The notes beneath the pieces were generated by a model. The model saw only the letters and a program-made list of their open reading frames with translations, ran no database searches and was not told the DNA's origin. A DNA stretch of 64,000 bases from Ursus arctos (Eukaryota; Chordata; Mammalia; Carnivora; Ursidae): assembly GCF_023065955.2 (NCBI RefSeq), contig NW_026622952.1:29436313-29500312 (forward strand), written 5' to 3'. The translations under genes were made by a program, and so were the position numbers. Positions 36,301 to 48,300 of this stretch are shown in pieces; position 1 is the stretch's first letter; each line of letters opens with the position of its first letter.

Positions 36301-39300
36301 CCAGTTCTTCCTCCTGAGTTCCCAGGGCAGTGTCCTAGCCCGCCGTTCTTGGGCGCCTTCTCTTCGTGGTCTGTACTCTCCTGCTGACATCATCCAGTCT
36401 CAAAGCTTTAGAAGCCATCTGAATGCTGATGACTAGATACATTTACATCTGCAGCCTAGAGCTCTTTCCAGACTCATGCCCACCTGCCTGCTCGATGTCT
36501 CACCTTAACTTACCTGAAACTGAGCCCCGACCTTCCGCTCCCCCCCGCTCCACCCAAATCTTCATCTCCATTGCCAGCGCTACTGTCTTTCCAGTAATTC
36601 AGGCCAAAAATGCCCCACATCCAGTGTGCCAGCAAATCCTCTTTGCTCCACCTTCAAAATCCAGCCAGCAATCTGGTCCCTTCTCACCGCCTCTGCCGCT
36701 ACGATATCGGCCCAGAGTTCCATCCTCTCATCTGGATCGTTTAGCGGTACTTCTGAGTTCTTGGCCAGCTTGCACTCTGATCATCTGAGCCAGAATTCTA
36801 CCCAGCAGCCAGATAGAGCATTTTAAAAAGTAGTGTTGATCCTATTTTTCTTCTTCCTCATTTGTGTCAGAGAAGCAGCCAGTCTGTAGAGTGGACCTTG
36901 TGGGCCACGTGGTCTGGTTCTCATCTGTCTACACCTTCTTCTGCTCTCTGCGTGCGAGCCATCCTGGTCTGCTCACTGGTTATCAGAAACACTTTACTGG
37001 AGGGCCTTGGCATCGCTGTTACCTATGCGTGGATCATGGCTCACTCAAAACCCCCATGAGACCTGCTCAGGTACCATTGTCTTCATGAGATTATGACTAC
37101 CTTGTTTAGAATTATAACCTGCTACACCCTCCCCGAATCTTGATCTCTCTTTCACATCTTTATTTCTTTTCCACATGTTTTAACACACTGTTATTATATT
37201 TATTGCTTGCTCGCCCCTGCGTGGAAGACTGTAAGCTCCCTGAAGGCAGGAGGTTTTTAATTGTTGTTGTTTTTCCTCACTAATGCATCCCCATCATCTG
37301 GAACAAGGCCTAATACATACTGGAAGGTCAGTAAACTTTTCTAAAATGAATGAATCCGATGAACAGTCATGACTGGCGTGTTTTTAATGGTGAGGGACAT
37401 CTTTCCAGGTGTCACATCCCACCTTTGTTGTCACAGGGTGTCAAATTACAGACACTGTGGTGGCTGTTGACAGTCAGTTTTAAGCTGAATGGTGCAAGTG
37501 CTTGTCAAAGCTGTTAATTCGGCAGTGTGAACAGATTCACAGGAGACAATTGGGACTCGTATACTGTTTTATTAGGTGTTGTGCCAACCTGTCTAGTTCA
37601 AGGTTACCTTGTCTGTCTCTTTGCCAGGAGCCATGATGAAACATGGTAATGTCGGAATGAAGTGGAGGAAAGGAGGTGTGTGCAGGGAACAGAGAAGTGG
37701 TTAAGAGCCGCTCAGTCCTGCGTTTTCCCAGGGGGTAAAAGTAGCACCGGGGGCAAGATTAGCTTCAGGGCAGTACCGTGAGAAACCGAGATGGGGAAAG
37801 TGAGGGGGATGCTGTGTGTCACTGTTTCCTGGGGGTCAGGCTGTGCAGAAGGCTGGACTGTAACGCGACGGTGGCCAAGGTTAAAAGGCAGCTAAGTGCC
37901 ACTGGAAGAAACCAGTGCCTAATTCCAAGTTGCTGAGAAAACCTGCACAGCAGGTTCAAGGGGTCCAGTGTGTGCTTACAGCCCAAGGCGAGAGAGAGCA
38001 CAAGCGCCAGCCCCACACAAGGCATGGGTCCCCATGGCCAGTGGGTCCTGTGTGCAGGAGACACAGACAGTGTGACTGCACACCCCCCGCTTTGTGCAGA
38101 GGTGGAAGGACACCGAGCCCTCCCCCTGGGGTCTGCAATTCAGAAAGCTGGGGTCGTGCCCGAGAGCCATTGACACACACACGAATGTACATTGAGCCTG
38201 GAAGAGGGAAAGATACTCCCCCCCCAAGGCAATAAACCCTGAGGGCTCTTTGTCTCTAGATAGGAAATGTTCCAGGCCCAAGGCCCCTTCTTGTGCAGCC
38301 AAAGCGGGTAGAAGTATGACAGACTGTATGATTGCCTTCCCAACACACTGAAGACAGGCTGAGTTTTAGATGAACTTGTAAAACTTGGAGGATTAAAGGA
38401 GATTAAAGCACTATGGTGGCAGTGGTCACAAATCCCTCCTCGGCTAGCAAGCAGGAAAGCCACGACAGGGTCTGGGGCTGTATATATGAAATGGGATCAG
38501 ATTGAACACCTAGCCTCTGCTGGGAACCCTGAGAGAAGCCAACGGACTTTGCAGGGCATGGCTAAAACCACTTCCTAGCAAACAGTATTGAGAGAGGATA
38601 AGAGATTGGTGACATGGGAGTGGTGGGGGAAACATTAATTTAGAAATGAAGGTTTTTAAAACATCACTAGGACCTTAAATCCAAGATCCAAAAATGTATC
38701 AAACCCAATCTATGCAGAGGCAAATGCTACTCATAACAGATCTGTATCTGCTCTGTATATCACCTTTTTTCCCTAAGAGTTTATTATTTGAGATAGAGTG
38801 AGAGAGAGAGAGACGGTGCACAAGCAGGGCAGAGAGGTAGAGGGAGAAGCAGGCTCCCCACTGAGCAGGGAGCCCAATGCGGGGCATGATCCTAGGACCC
38901 TGAGATCATGACCTGAACCAAAGGCAGACACTTAAATGACTGAGCCACCCAGGTGCCTGTATATCGTCATCTTAAAAGTGTCCTGGCTAATTTAGAAGAA
39001 CTTTTTACCTACTAACTGGTTGTCATGGAAACCTGCATTGAAACCTACCCTCTTAATCTACACTTGGTTCCAAGTATATTTATGTTGCAAGGTAAAAGTC
39101 TTCTCTTATGCAGGAAAACATCAAGCCTCCTGGTACTTCTCAATTCTAGCAGATTCATTTATGAAAACGAGGCAAATGTGCAGGTATATTTTTCCCTTCC
39201 TGAGTCCTCAAGCCTGTTGTGGGAGTGCTTGATGATCACTGCTAGGCTCTGGGGTTCAACCAAGAAAGAGGAGAGGAATCAGAGGCAGGTGTCCCAAGCA

Positions 39301-42300
39301 CATGGTGGCCTGTGTATCTGTAGCGCCTCTTGCTAGAACCTCCCACAGGTTCTTTCTGTGGTTTGAGCAGAGCTGGAAGGCTGCCATTTGTAATCCCTTC
39401 TGTGCACTGGTTCATTGGTCACTCCAAGCCTGTGACTGATTCCCAGTTCTTATTATGTGAAGGAGGGATGTGAAGCCGGTCCCCTGAACTTCAGGCAGTT
39501 GGGAAATTCAAGCATCTGCTGTGGCCATTGTAACCGAACGTGGGTTTAGTGGAAGAATGGTGTCTGTTCCTGCCTTAGTCCACTTGGTCTGCCATGACAA
39601 ATGCCATCGCCTGGAGGCTTACAGAGATTTATTTTCTTCCAGTTCTGGAGGCCAGAAGTCCAAGATCAAGGTTCAGGCCAGTTTGGTTTTGGTGCGAGCT
39701 GTCTTCCTGGCTTGCAGACACCACTTCCGTCTCTGTGGTGCTGCCTCTGAGCACACAAGACGGAGAGAGTGAGCTCTCTGTGGTCTCTTCTTATAAGGAC
39801 GCTAATCCTGCTGGACCCGGAGCCCCACCCTTATGAGTTCATTAAACCTAAGGACCTCCTAAGGGCCCTATTTTCAAACACAGTCACATTGGAGATGAGA
39901 GCTTCAACATATGAATGTTGGAGGGGACAAAATTCAGTCCCTAGCCATTTTCAATCTTTGTTTTTTTGGGTTTTTAAAATATCTCTTATCCTTCTGTTCC
40001 TTTTTTTTTTTTTTAAGATTTTATTTATTTATTTGACAGAGAGAGAGACAGCCAGCGAGAGAGGGAACACAGGCAGGGGGAGTGGGAGAGGAAGAAGCAG
40101 GCTCCCAGCGGAGGAGCCAATGTGGGGCTCGATCCCAGAACACCGGGATCACGCCCTGAACCAAAGGCAGAAGCTTAATGACTAAGCCACCCAGGCGCCC
40201 CATCCTTCTGTTCCTTTGAACTAAATACTATGATGTGTCTTTTTCTTTCTTTTTTTTTTTTTTTTAAGATTTTTTAAAGAATTTATTTATTTGACAGAGA
40301 GCAAAAGAGCACAAGCTGGAGGAGCACCAAGCAGGGAGCCCGATGCGGGGCTCCACCCCAGGGCCCTGGGATCATGACCTGAGCCGAAGGCAGATGCTCA
40401 GCCCACTGAGCCACCCAGGCACCCTACGTCTTTTAAATAAGGGCCAATTTAGGAAACTAAAGAATACAATGGACTTAACTACTTAGAATGTAAACCAAAA
40501 GTTTGAGAATCACTGAGTATCTTTCTACCATAAGTGGAGGGGAAGTTGTGATTTTCTCCTAGACTATTCTAAAATTGTTTTACAATTGTTTCCCTGTCAC
40601 CATCACCACTACCTCACTACCCCTCCCCCCACACCAAGATTTTATCCTGGATCCTACCTACCCTCTTAATCTAGTTCTCAGGTCCATTCGAGAAAAATGA
40701 AAGAAAGGTTAGAAGTATGTGAGGATATTCCCTTAGATTAAGAGTTAATGTGTGAGCACAATTATATGTGCCTACTGTATCTTATAGAATAGCTAGGCAT
40801 TAATGATGGTTTTAAATTTTTTATTATATTTTGATTGCAAATTAAAGAATATTTATAACCATATCTAAAGAATGAAAAACAATGATACAAAGAACACCAG
40901 TTCACCTACTGCCCATCGAGAAAAAGAGCCTTACCAATATCTAAACCCAGTCCCATTCCTTTCCCTGCCCCACAGAAGGGCTCCTATTTTGTTTATAACT
41001 TCCTTGATCTTTACGGTGTTTAGTACATATGTTGTAGTCCTCACAATATATTGTTTGGTTTTGCACAGTGATGGGAAGAAGAAGTAGTGGGTTTCTTTTT
41101 CCTTTATTCTTGACATTGTGGTTTGAGGAGGGAAAGAGCAGGTCATGCATTAGATCCCGTCATTCAGGGGAGCCCGGTCTTTACCACTGATGCCCTCCAC
41201 CTCACAAGACCATGAAAGCTGAAACTCTCTTTCCTTGGGGCCTGTAAGTGCCTTTCTGACAATAGCCTGCATCAGAGAGTTGCTTATCTTTGGGGTTCTC
41301 TCCCCCTTTTACTTGTTTTCAACCTCCTATTGTTCCTTTCTGGCTTTTGAGTTCATCATTACAGGTAAAACTATTTTGTTTTCATATTTTATCCACTATT
41401 TTTTAGCTGTTTGGCTCTAAATGCTCTTTCAGGGACCTTGGCTGTGCTACTGGAAATGGAAGACTCCCCTATTTTTTAGTTTTAAAACATTCACATCGTT
41501 TTTCTGTGCTTTCTTTTCGTATGTGCAGAGCTATATGGTCCTGGAAGAAACTCATTTTGATTGTGAGCCAATTACTTTCTTTTCCACTTAATTTTTTTTT
41601 TCTGGCCTCTCTCTTTAAATGACTCCATAGTAATTTGACAAAATATATGTAAACAGCTGATTACATTACTTGACTTGCTGGAGATTATTCTTCTCGTTGG
41701 GATGCACCTGGGCATGAAGTAATAGAAATACATTTAAGAATGAAATTATAATTTTGTTTAGAGTTTGTATGTGTGGTTACGTTGGTTTGTGTGTATTTTC
41801 TCCTAGGCTGCTGCACCGACTAATAATAAAGATTCCAGCCAGAATTTCTTGAGACTGTTGAATGGATACGTTTACAGTGGTGTCCAGACTTTGGGGAAGG
41901 AGCTCTTTATGTACTTTGGGCCGAAAGCTTTACGGTAAGATAACCTGCACAATACATCTCATCTCTCTGTTTAGAGACGTGTAGAAGGCTTTTCTTGCAG
42001 TTCACCCGGTGTCGCATTTAATCATGTAGAAAGTACTCCATTTTTAAGAGAGCTCTAATATAAGAGGTTGAGATTCTATCGTGGAAAGCAATAAGCAGAA
42101 GATGAATAAGTTATGATGTCATCGTCACTTGGAGGTCTAGTCAGTTTATTTCTTTTAAGAAAAACGGGTCGGCGAGGCGGGCTTCCAGGAGATGGTACAG
42201 CAACACAGCTGGGCTTGGCTCTTCGCAAATTCCTCACACGGCTCTTCTCCCCTCCTGTTTTCCCTCGTGTTTCCCCAAGCGTTTATTGTATTAGTGACAT

Positions 42301-45300
42301 TAGTTTCTTTATATTTATAACAGCTCCGAGTTTGGTTTCAGCCTGTCTCTAGATTTTTATAGTTTTCTGTCTTTCTTCTTTTTCTGAAGCCTTGTATGGA
42401 ATTGGAAACTTATGTATAGAATTCCAGAACTTTTCCCGGAAGTTCTCAAGTTCTCCATTCTTCCACAGTCCTTATGGAAATTCATTGCTAACGTGTTGGC
42501 AATGAAGGACCAGCAATCTCCTACCTTGATTGACTTAAGGACAAGAATGTCGAGATGTGTGTACTCGCCGGAGCATGAGCCCCTGTTCCGATTTTGCAGG
42601 AAAATGAGAAAGGCCTTTGCGTTAACATGTCTACCAAATCTTTGTCTTCTCTGAGTTTAGCCTAAGGTATTGCAGCCCATGAAGAATGGTAGTGTTCCCT
42701 TGAACCTCTCTTAGTGTTTCTGGAAGCTATTGAACAATTTCACCTTAAAGGAAAAGCCCTGTTACTAGGCCCTGTGCCTCTGACAAAAGGTGACTCATGG
42801 TCACAGAGAACTATTATGACTGTCTGATGGTTATTTGCTGCCCCTCATCTACCGCACGTTTCGAGACCTTCGGAGTTTATGTAATTGATTCTCCTTTGCA
42901 ATGTTCTCTCTTTGTTGTCAGTGGCCGCCATCCTTGGCCAACAGCGTCACTCGGTGGGTTTTTTTCTCAGTCTGGAAATGATAACGTCAGCACATGCTCC
43001 CTGGCTCGTGCAGGAACGATCTGCTGTGGGTTGCATTGTTGTGGAAGTAGATGGATGTGACAGAAACCCTTCACTCTGAATGGAGGAGGACACAATGGCA
43101 TCCATGCAAGGCGGTTGAAAACATTGATATGCTATTGATTCGCTGGTGTTACGTGCAGATTTATTTCTGTAGGATGAGAGGGAGGTTTTTATCAAGTGTC
43201 CTCCACCAGGCTGATAAAAGGGGAATCATTTCTGAGTGCAGGGCTGTCAGTAAATGTTCCCTGAAGTTCTAAACAAGGGCAATCGCTTCTTTAAACTAAC
43301 TGAACTAGTACGTCTCTCAGGGTACGCATGGGGAGAAGTGCCGTGGCTTGCTTCCTTTCAATTTCCTACAGCCCTAACGACTATCTGTTATAATAATTCA
43401 AGGTCAGTGGCAGATCAGCTATTTGGATACAAACTGAGCAACCTAAAATCAACTGCATCTGCTTTCACAATTTAATAGAAGTTAAATATATACACTCCCA
43501 ACCTACGCTTCTTTAGAGAATGGATGACTCTGTCACAGAAATGTGATTGTTGTGTGAGGTTGCAGGTCTGCGAGCATGAGATAGAAATGTAGTCTTCATT
43601 CCTCGCCTCTTCTTGCTACCCACCAGGCTGGTCTGCATTTTAGAGACCGTAGAGCAGGAAACACACTTAATGCTCACTTACATTTACCCCTTAACTCACA
43701 GGTTTTTACAGTTAAAATTGCCCTGGATTTTAATGCATCTTACAGGGCAGGCCACGAATCTTCCTGGGATTCATTTGTAATGGAAATAGAATGCAGACCC
43801 AGCCTTCTGTGAGAGAATCTGTCATGCAAAAGTCCACACTTCAGAGAGATACAAATTAGAGTAACTGTTTCTGTTACTAAAAGATGTATCAAAGTGCTCG
43901 AGTGACCCTAACAGTGCCATGGAATAGGAAAAGTTATCTGACATGCATTTATTTTTGGAGCACAGTTGTGACGTTATATGTGATTAATACCTGTACTCCT
44001 TCTGAATGCTCTAAAGAAGTTCCTCATCTTTAACAGAACAGAAGTCATTTTTAATTTTTTGGCTGTGTATGTAACAAATACTCATCAGAGAAAACTGAGA
44101 CATAAGGAATAAGCAAGAATAAACTTATACATTCACAATCTCCGAAATATACCGTCTATTAACTGTGGATGTGTATATATTGCTAGTACCCCTGTGGCAA
44201 TGTGTCTACCCATCTATTCACCCAGACACATCCACCCTGGAAGCTGCCACTTGCCATCAAAATGAACCCAGCTGTTACATCTTGGACTCGCATTTGAAAG
44301 ATATATTTTTTTAATGAATCTCTCTTTCCAAAACACTTCGCTATTTCCAATTTGTGATTTATACGACTCTGATGGTTTGCAATGATCATATTCCGAAAGT
44401 ATATCTGAAATATTTTACAGGCTTTCCCATTTTAGAGAAGCCTTACACATTGTCAATTTTGCAATTTATTGGAGTTTAAGTGATTTGATCCTCTAAACAG
44501 CTATGCACAAGATAATGTGACAGTTCTTCGTTTGCAAAACAATCTTTAAGGAATCGATTCTACACTACTCATAAAAAGGTTTTTATAGCTTAGACGTAGC
44601 TTTTGTGATCTGCCACATTACCATGTTAGAAAAATTGAAGCATGATAAAAGTTCTAAATGAAATCAGATACTTGAGTAGTCAGTCCTGTTATCTGTCTGC
44701 CCAACATGCTCACTTGTCTTTTAGGGACAGCATTCCTTCGGGAAGCTGGTCATCTGGCCACACTGACCACAGAATTCAGGTTGACTCTAGCGCGATCTTA
44801 ACCGGATCTTCTGTCTCATACATAGTCGTTTGGGTCAGTGTGGGTTCTTCCATGAGACTTCCTCTTCTGGAGGCAAGGAGGGTCAGGCCCTGTAACATAG
44901 GGAAGCTAGGATATGAGGCCTTAGAATTTGTGGGTGTCCGTGTTATTCAGCTCGTGAGGTGGTAGAAAATAAAACCAGCGTGCACAAAACCGAGAATCCG
45001 AAAGGCCTTCTGGCCCCTCCTTCCATCTGTTCCTGAGACCCAGCTGCTTTCCTTCCTTTCCTGAAACTTGATCCTTCAATCCTCCCTCAGATCCTGTGAG
45101 CTACTAAGTATTCCTTGGTGCCTAAACCTGTTTGAGTTGGGTTTCTGTCACCTGCAATTTAAGAAAACTGACCATTATCAAAAGGCACAAACTTCCAGAT
45201 AGGAAATAAGTAAGTCCTGGGGATGTAACGTACATCACGGGGACCACGGTGTTTCACAATACTGTGCCGCAGACCTGAAAGTTGTAAAGAGAGTAGATCT

Positions 45301-48300
45301 TAATTCTCATCACAAGAAAAAATGTTTGTAACTGTGTTCAGTGACAGATGTTGACTAGACTTATTGTGCTAGTCATTTCGCAATGTCTACAAACATTGAA
45401 TTGTTATGTTGTACATGGGAAACTAACGTTCTATGTCAATGTTACCTCAATTTAAATGAGAGAAGGAAGGAAGGAGGAGAGAGAGACAGAAAAAATAAGA
45501 AAACTAACCACTAAAAGTAATCTACGGGCAGAACATGAAACATCTTTAGTGTTTGAAATGGTAGATATTGAAATTTTTATTTTCTATTTCAGTAACTATG
45601 ATGCTTTCATGCGTAACTGGAGAAAATCTGGAAATCTTTATCTCTTTCATTGGCTCTCCCTTCTGCACCTGACAGCCTACATGATTACTAGTTCTGCTCT
45701 TCTTTTCTTGCTTTATTTAATAATACATATTATTTTATTGCAATTTTTTCCTTATTCTAAAAGTAATATAAAAATCAATTATAGGGGCGCCTGGGTGGCG
45801 CAGTCGTTAAGCGTCTGCCTTTGGCTCAGGGCCTGATCCCGGCGTTGTGGGATCGAGCCCCACATCAGGCTCCTCTGCTGGAAGCCTGCTTCTTCCTCTC
45901 CCACTCCCCCTGCTTGTGTTCCCTATCTGGCTTGCTGTCTCTCTCTGTCAAATAAATAAATAAAAATCTTAAAAAAAAAAAAAAAGTCAATTATAAAACA
46001 TTAAGATAGTTCCAAAAAGTCTAATGGCAAAAGTAAATACCACCCGTAATTACTATCAGAAAAAAAGGCACTTTTAACATTTTTGTAAATATCATAGATA
46101 AAATACAGTGTATATACCATATATTCATACATAATTTACATTACACATGTACAGATCATGATATGATACTGTATATTATGATTTTTATATAAATGGGAAT
46201 TTTAATTATATTAGGCTTTTTTTTTTTTTACATAGTATTCACATTGTATTGGTCAGTGTCAAAATATACATGTACGTTATTATTTTGCCTAATTAGTATT
46301 CCACTCTGTCATCATTTTTTAATCACTACTGATTAGCATTTTCCCCCATTTTTCACTTTAACGAATAATTCTGAAGTTAACATCCCTGAGCATTTATGTT
46401 TTACCATTTTGATGTTTTCTTAAGATAAATTCCTAGACATGGATTTGCTGGATCTTGGTTACTATATCCCTTTTGAAAGCATATAGAGATCTATCATGAG
46501 TGGAAAGCATCTGCCATTGGCTGTATGGTGGAGAATGGCCCATGCATGGCCTGCCTTGGCTCTGATTGTGTAGCTGTATCACACCTCTGTGCAAGGTTAT
46601 AAAAGCCTGGAAACGTGTTAGCATAAAATCCATGTGCAGCACTATAGTAATTGTGGAAGGTTAGAAACCTTATCATAGCAGATCGACCTGGCATGATATT
46701 CTCAACTGACAACTGTAATTTTAATTGTTAAGTTGATTTTAAATTATCTGCCTCATAGTTGCAACATCTGGCACATCTTTGGGTCTGGCTCTGTTGACTG
46801 CTTTTTCTCTTGACATTGAGTCCCTTCGTTGATGTTTTTTTATCTTATTTTTTTATGTGTCAATTATTTTCAATTCCAGATAATTGTGTTTAGAGGAACA
46901 GTAGACACTGAATTAAATAATATTTCACCTCAAAAATAGTAATACCTCTTCTATCAGGTCATTAGGGCAGGGGATTGAGTAGTTCAGCTCGGTTCAGATT
47001 TTGTTGTGTTTGCAGTTGGCTTCGGTGCACCGGTGACATCAAACACTTCAGCAGCTCCAACTCAAGTGTGGCCTGGTGTGTCTGGGGCTGGTTCTCTGTG
47101 TTTCTGCCCTACTTTCAGCTTTTAGCAGACCCTAGGTATTCGTATCATGAGGGGATTTCTCCACACACTTCCCCTCCCCACCCCCACTCTCACCCCAGTG
47201 GTAGACTGCTGTTGCCTGTTATTCAGTGAGAGGTCCATAATGGGGAAAATGGTTCTTCTAGGCCAGGTTTAATCTTAAGCCTTGTGCACATGGACCTGAG
47301 GGTTGCACTTTTCTCAGAGCTACTGGCCCTTTCCGCCCCAAGGCAGTCAAATTCTTCCTTCCATGTGTGGGTGGTCTTCAGTAAAAGAGCATTTCCTTCC
47401 TATCTGTGAGTGGGAACAGATGTCTCCACGTATCACTGCAGGATTCTGTGACAGAGCTGACGCCCTGCCTCACTCCTGAAGACAGATGGCTTTTGCTCTG
47501 CTCGTCCTCAGCAACAGCGCATTTGGCCTGAGCCTGGTGGCAAAGACTTTCCTGCCCTCCCCCATGGTCACCTGCTTCTGTTTGTTGCCCGATGCAAGAC
47601 TGACTGTTGTGCACACATGGTTTCCTGTTATTCCTTCAGGGACAGAGGGCTTTCTGTTTGCACCTCTCCCTCGGCTATAGACCAGTGTCATGCCACCAAG
47701 GGTGGCTCTCTTGGTCCCTTCCCACGACAAATCGTTCTCACGCACAACGGTGCACACCCGTGAAAAAGAGCTTACGTGTGAACCTGTGCTCTCCTTGTGT
47801 CTGGGACTCCAGGAATTCTAAACAGTCATACTAGCCACACTGAGTGTTTAGAAGTTTGTGGAAAATTTTAGCTATTTCCTTCTTACCTATTTTTATGGTA
47901 GCCGTCTCTTCTGCCTATAGTCTGCCACAGATAAAATAATTTGTGTGTCTGCCTTTCCACATGCAGGGGGAAGGGGCTTGTTACTCTTTGGAATTTAGCT
48001 CACCTGGCTGCCTGCAGCCTCTTGTCTCTGATGGGTTCAAGAGAATTTATGATTCTGTAAATAATACGACTTTTGTCTCCATGTTAGGATAGGAGCTCTA
48101 TGTCCTTTTAGCTTCTGTACCCTAAGGAGGTGCAGAACTCCCTGTTTCCTTTTTAACATGGTTCATTCCGTATTGTTTTTTAACTTTTTTCTCTGAATTT
48201 CTAGCATAAGCTTTACAATAATTATATTCAACTATTTTACAGTCATTGTTATCCTTAGGTCACTTTTGACCACTTGATAATTTTCATAAGCAGTTGCCTT

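Larger units (their letters stand above)
27327..41806 (+). other. NEIL3: NEIL3 intron 1 (14.5 kb)
   Basis: GT-AG intron ('gtgagc'...'ttctcctag'). It contains a poly-C run, L2 pieces in both orientations including a 1.6-kb relic, four CAN-SINEs, a MaLR LTR and unassigned sequence. Stretches 27330-28300, 29480-30355, 30380-33150, 33910-35690 and 37370-38760 hold no gene I can support. Several 60-130-codon frames in them lack domains or fall in the L2. Confidence 0.85.

Noticed and set aside
35847..36788. Several 89-132-codon frames on both strands
   Set aside because: They fall inside the LINE-2 relic; fragments of its reverse transcriptase or antisense shadows, with no intact domain.
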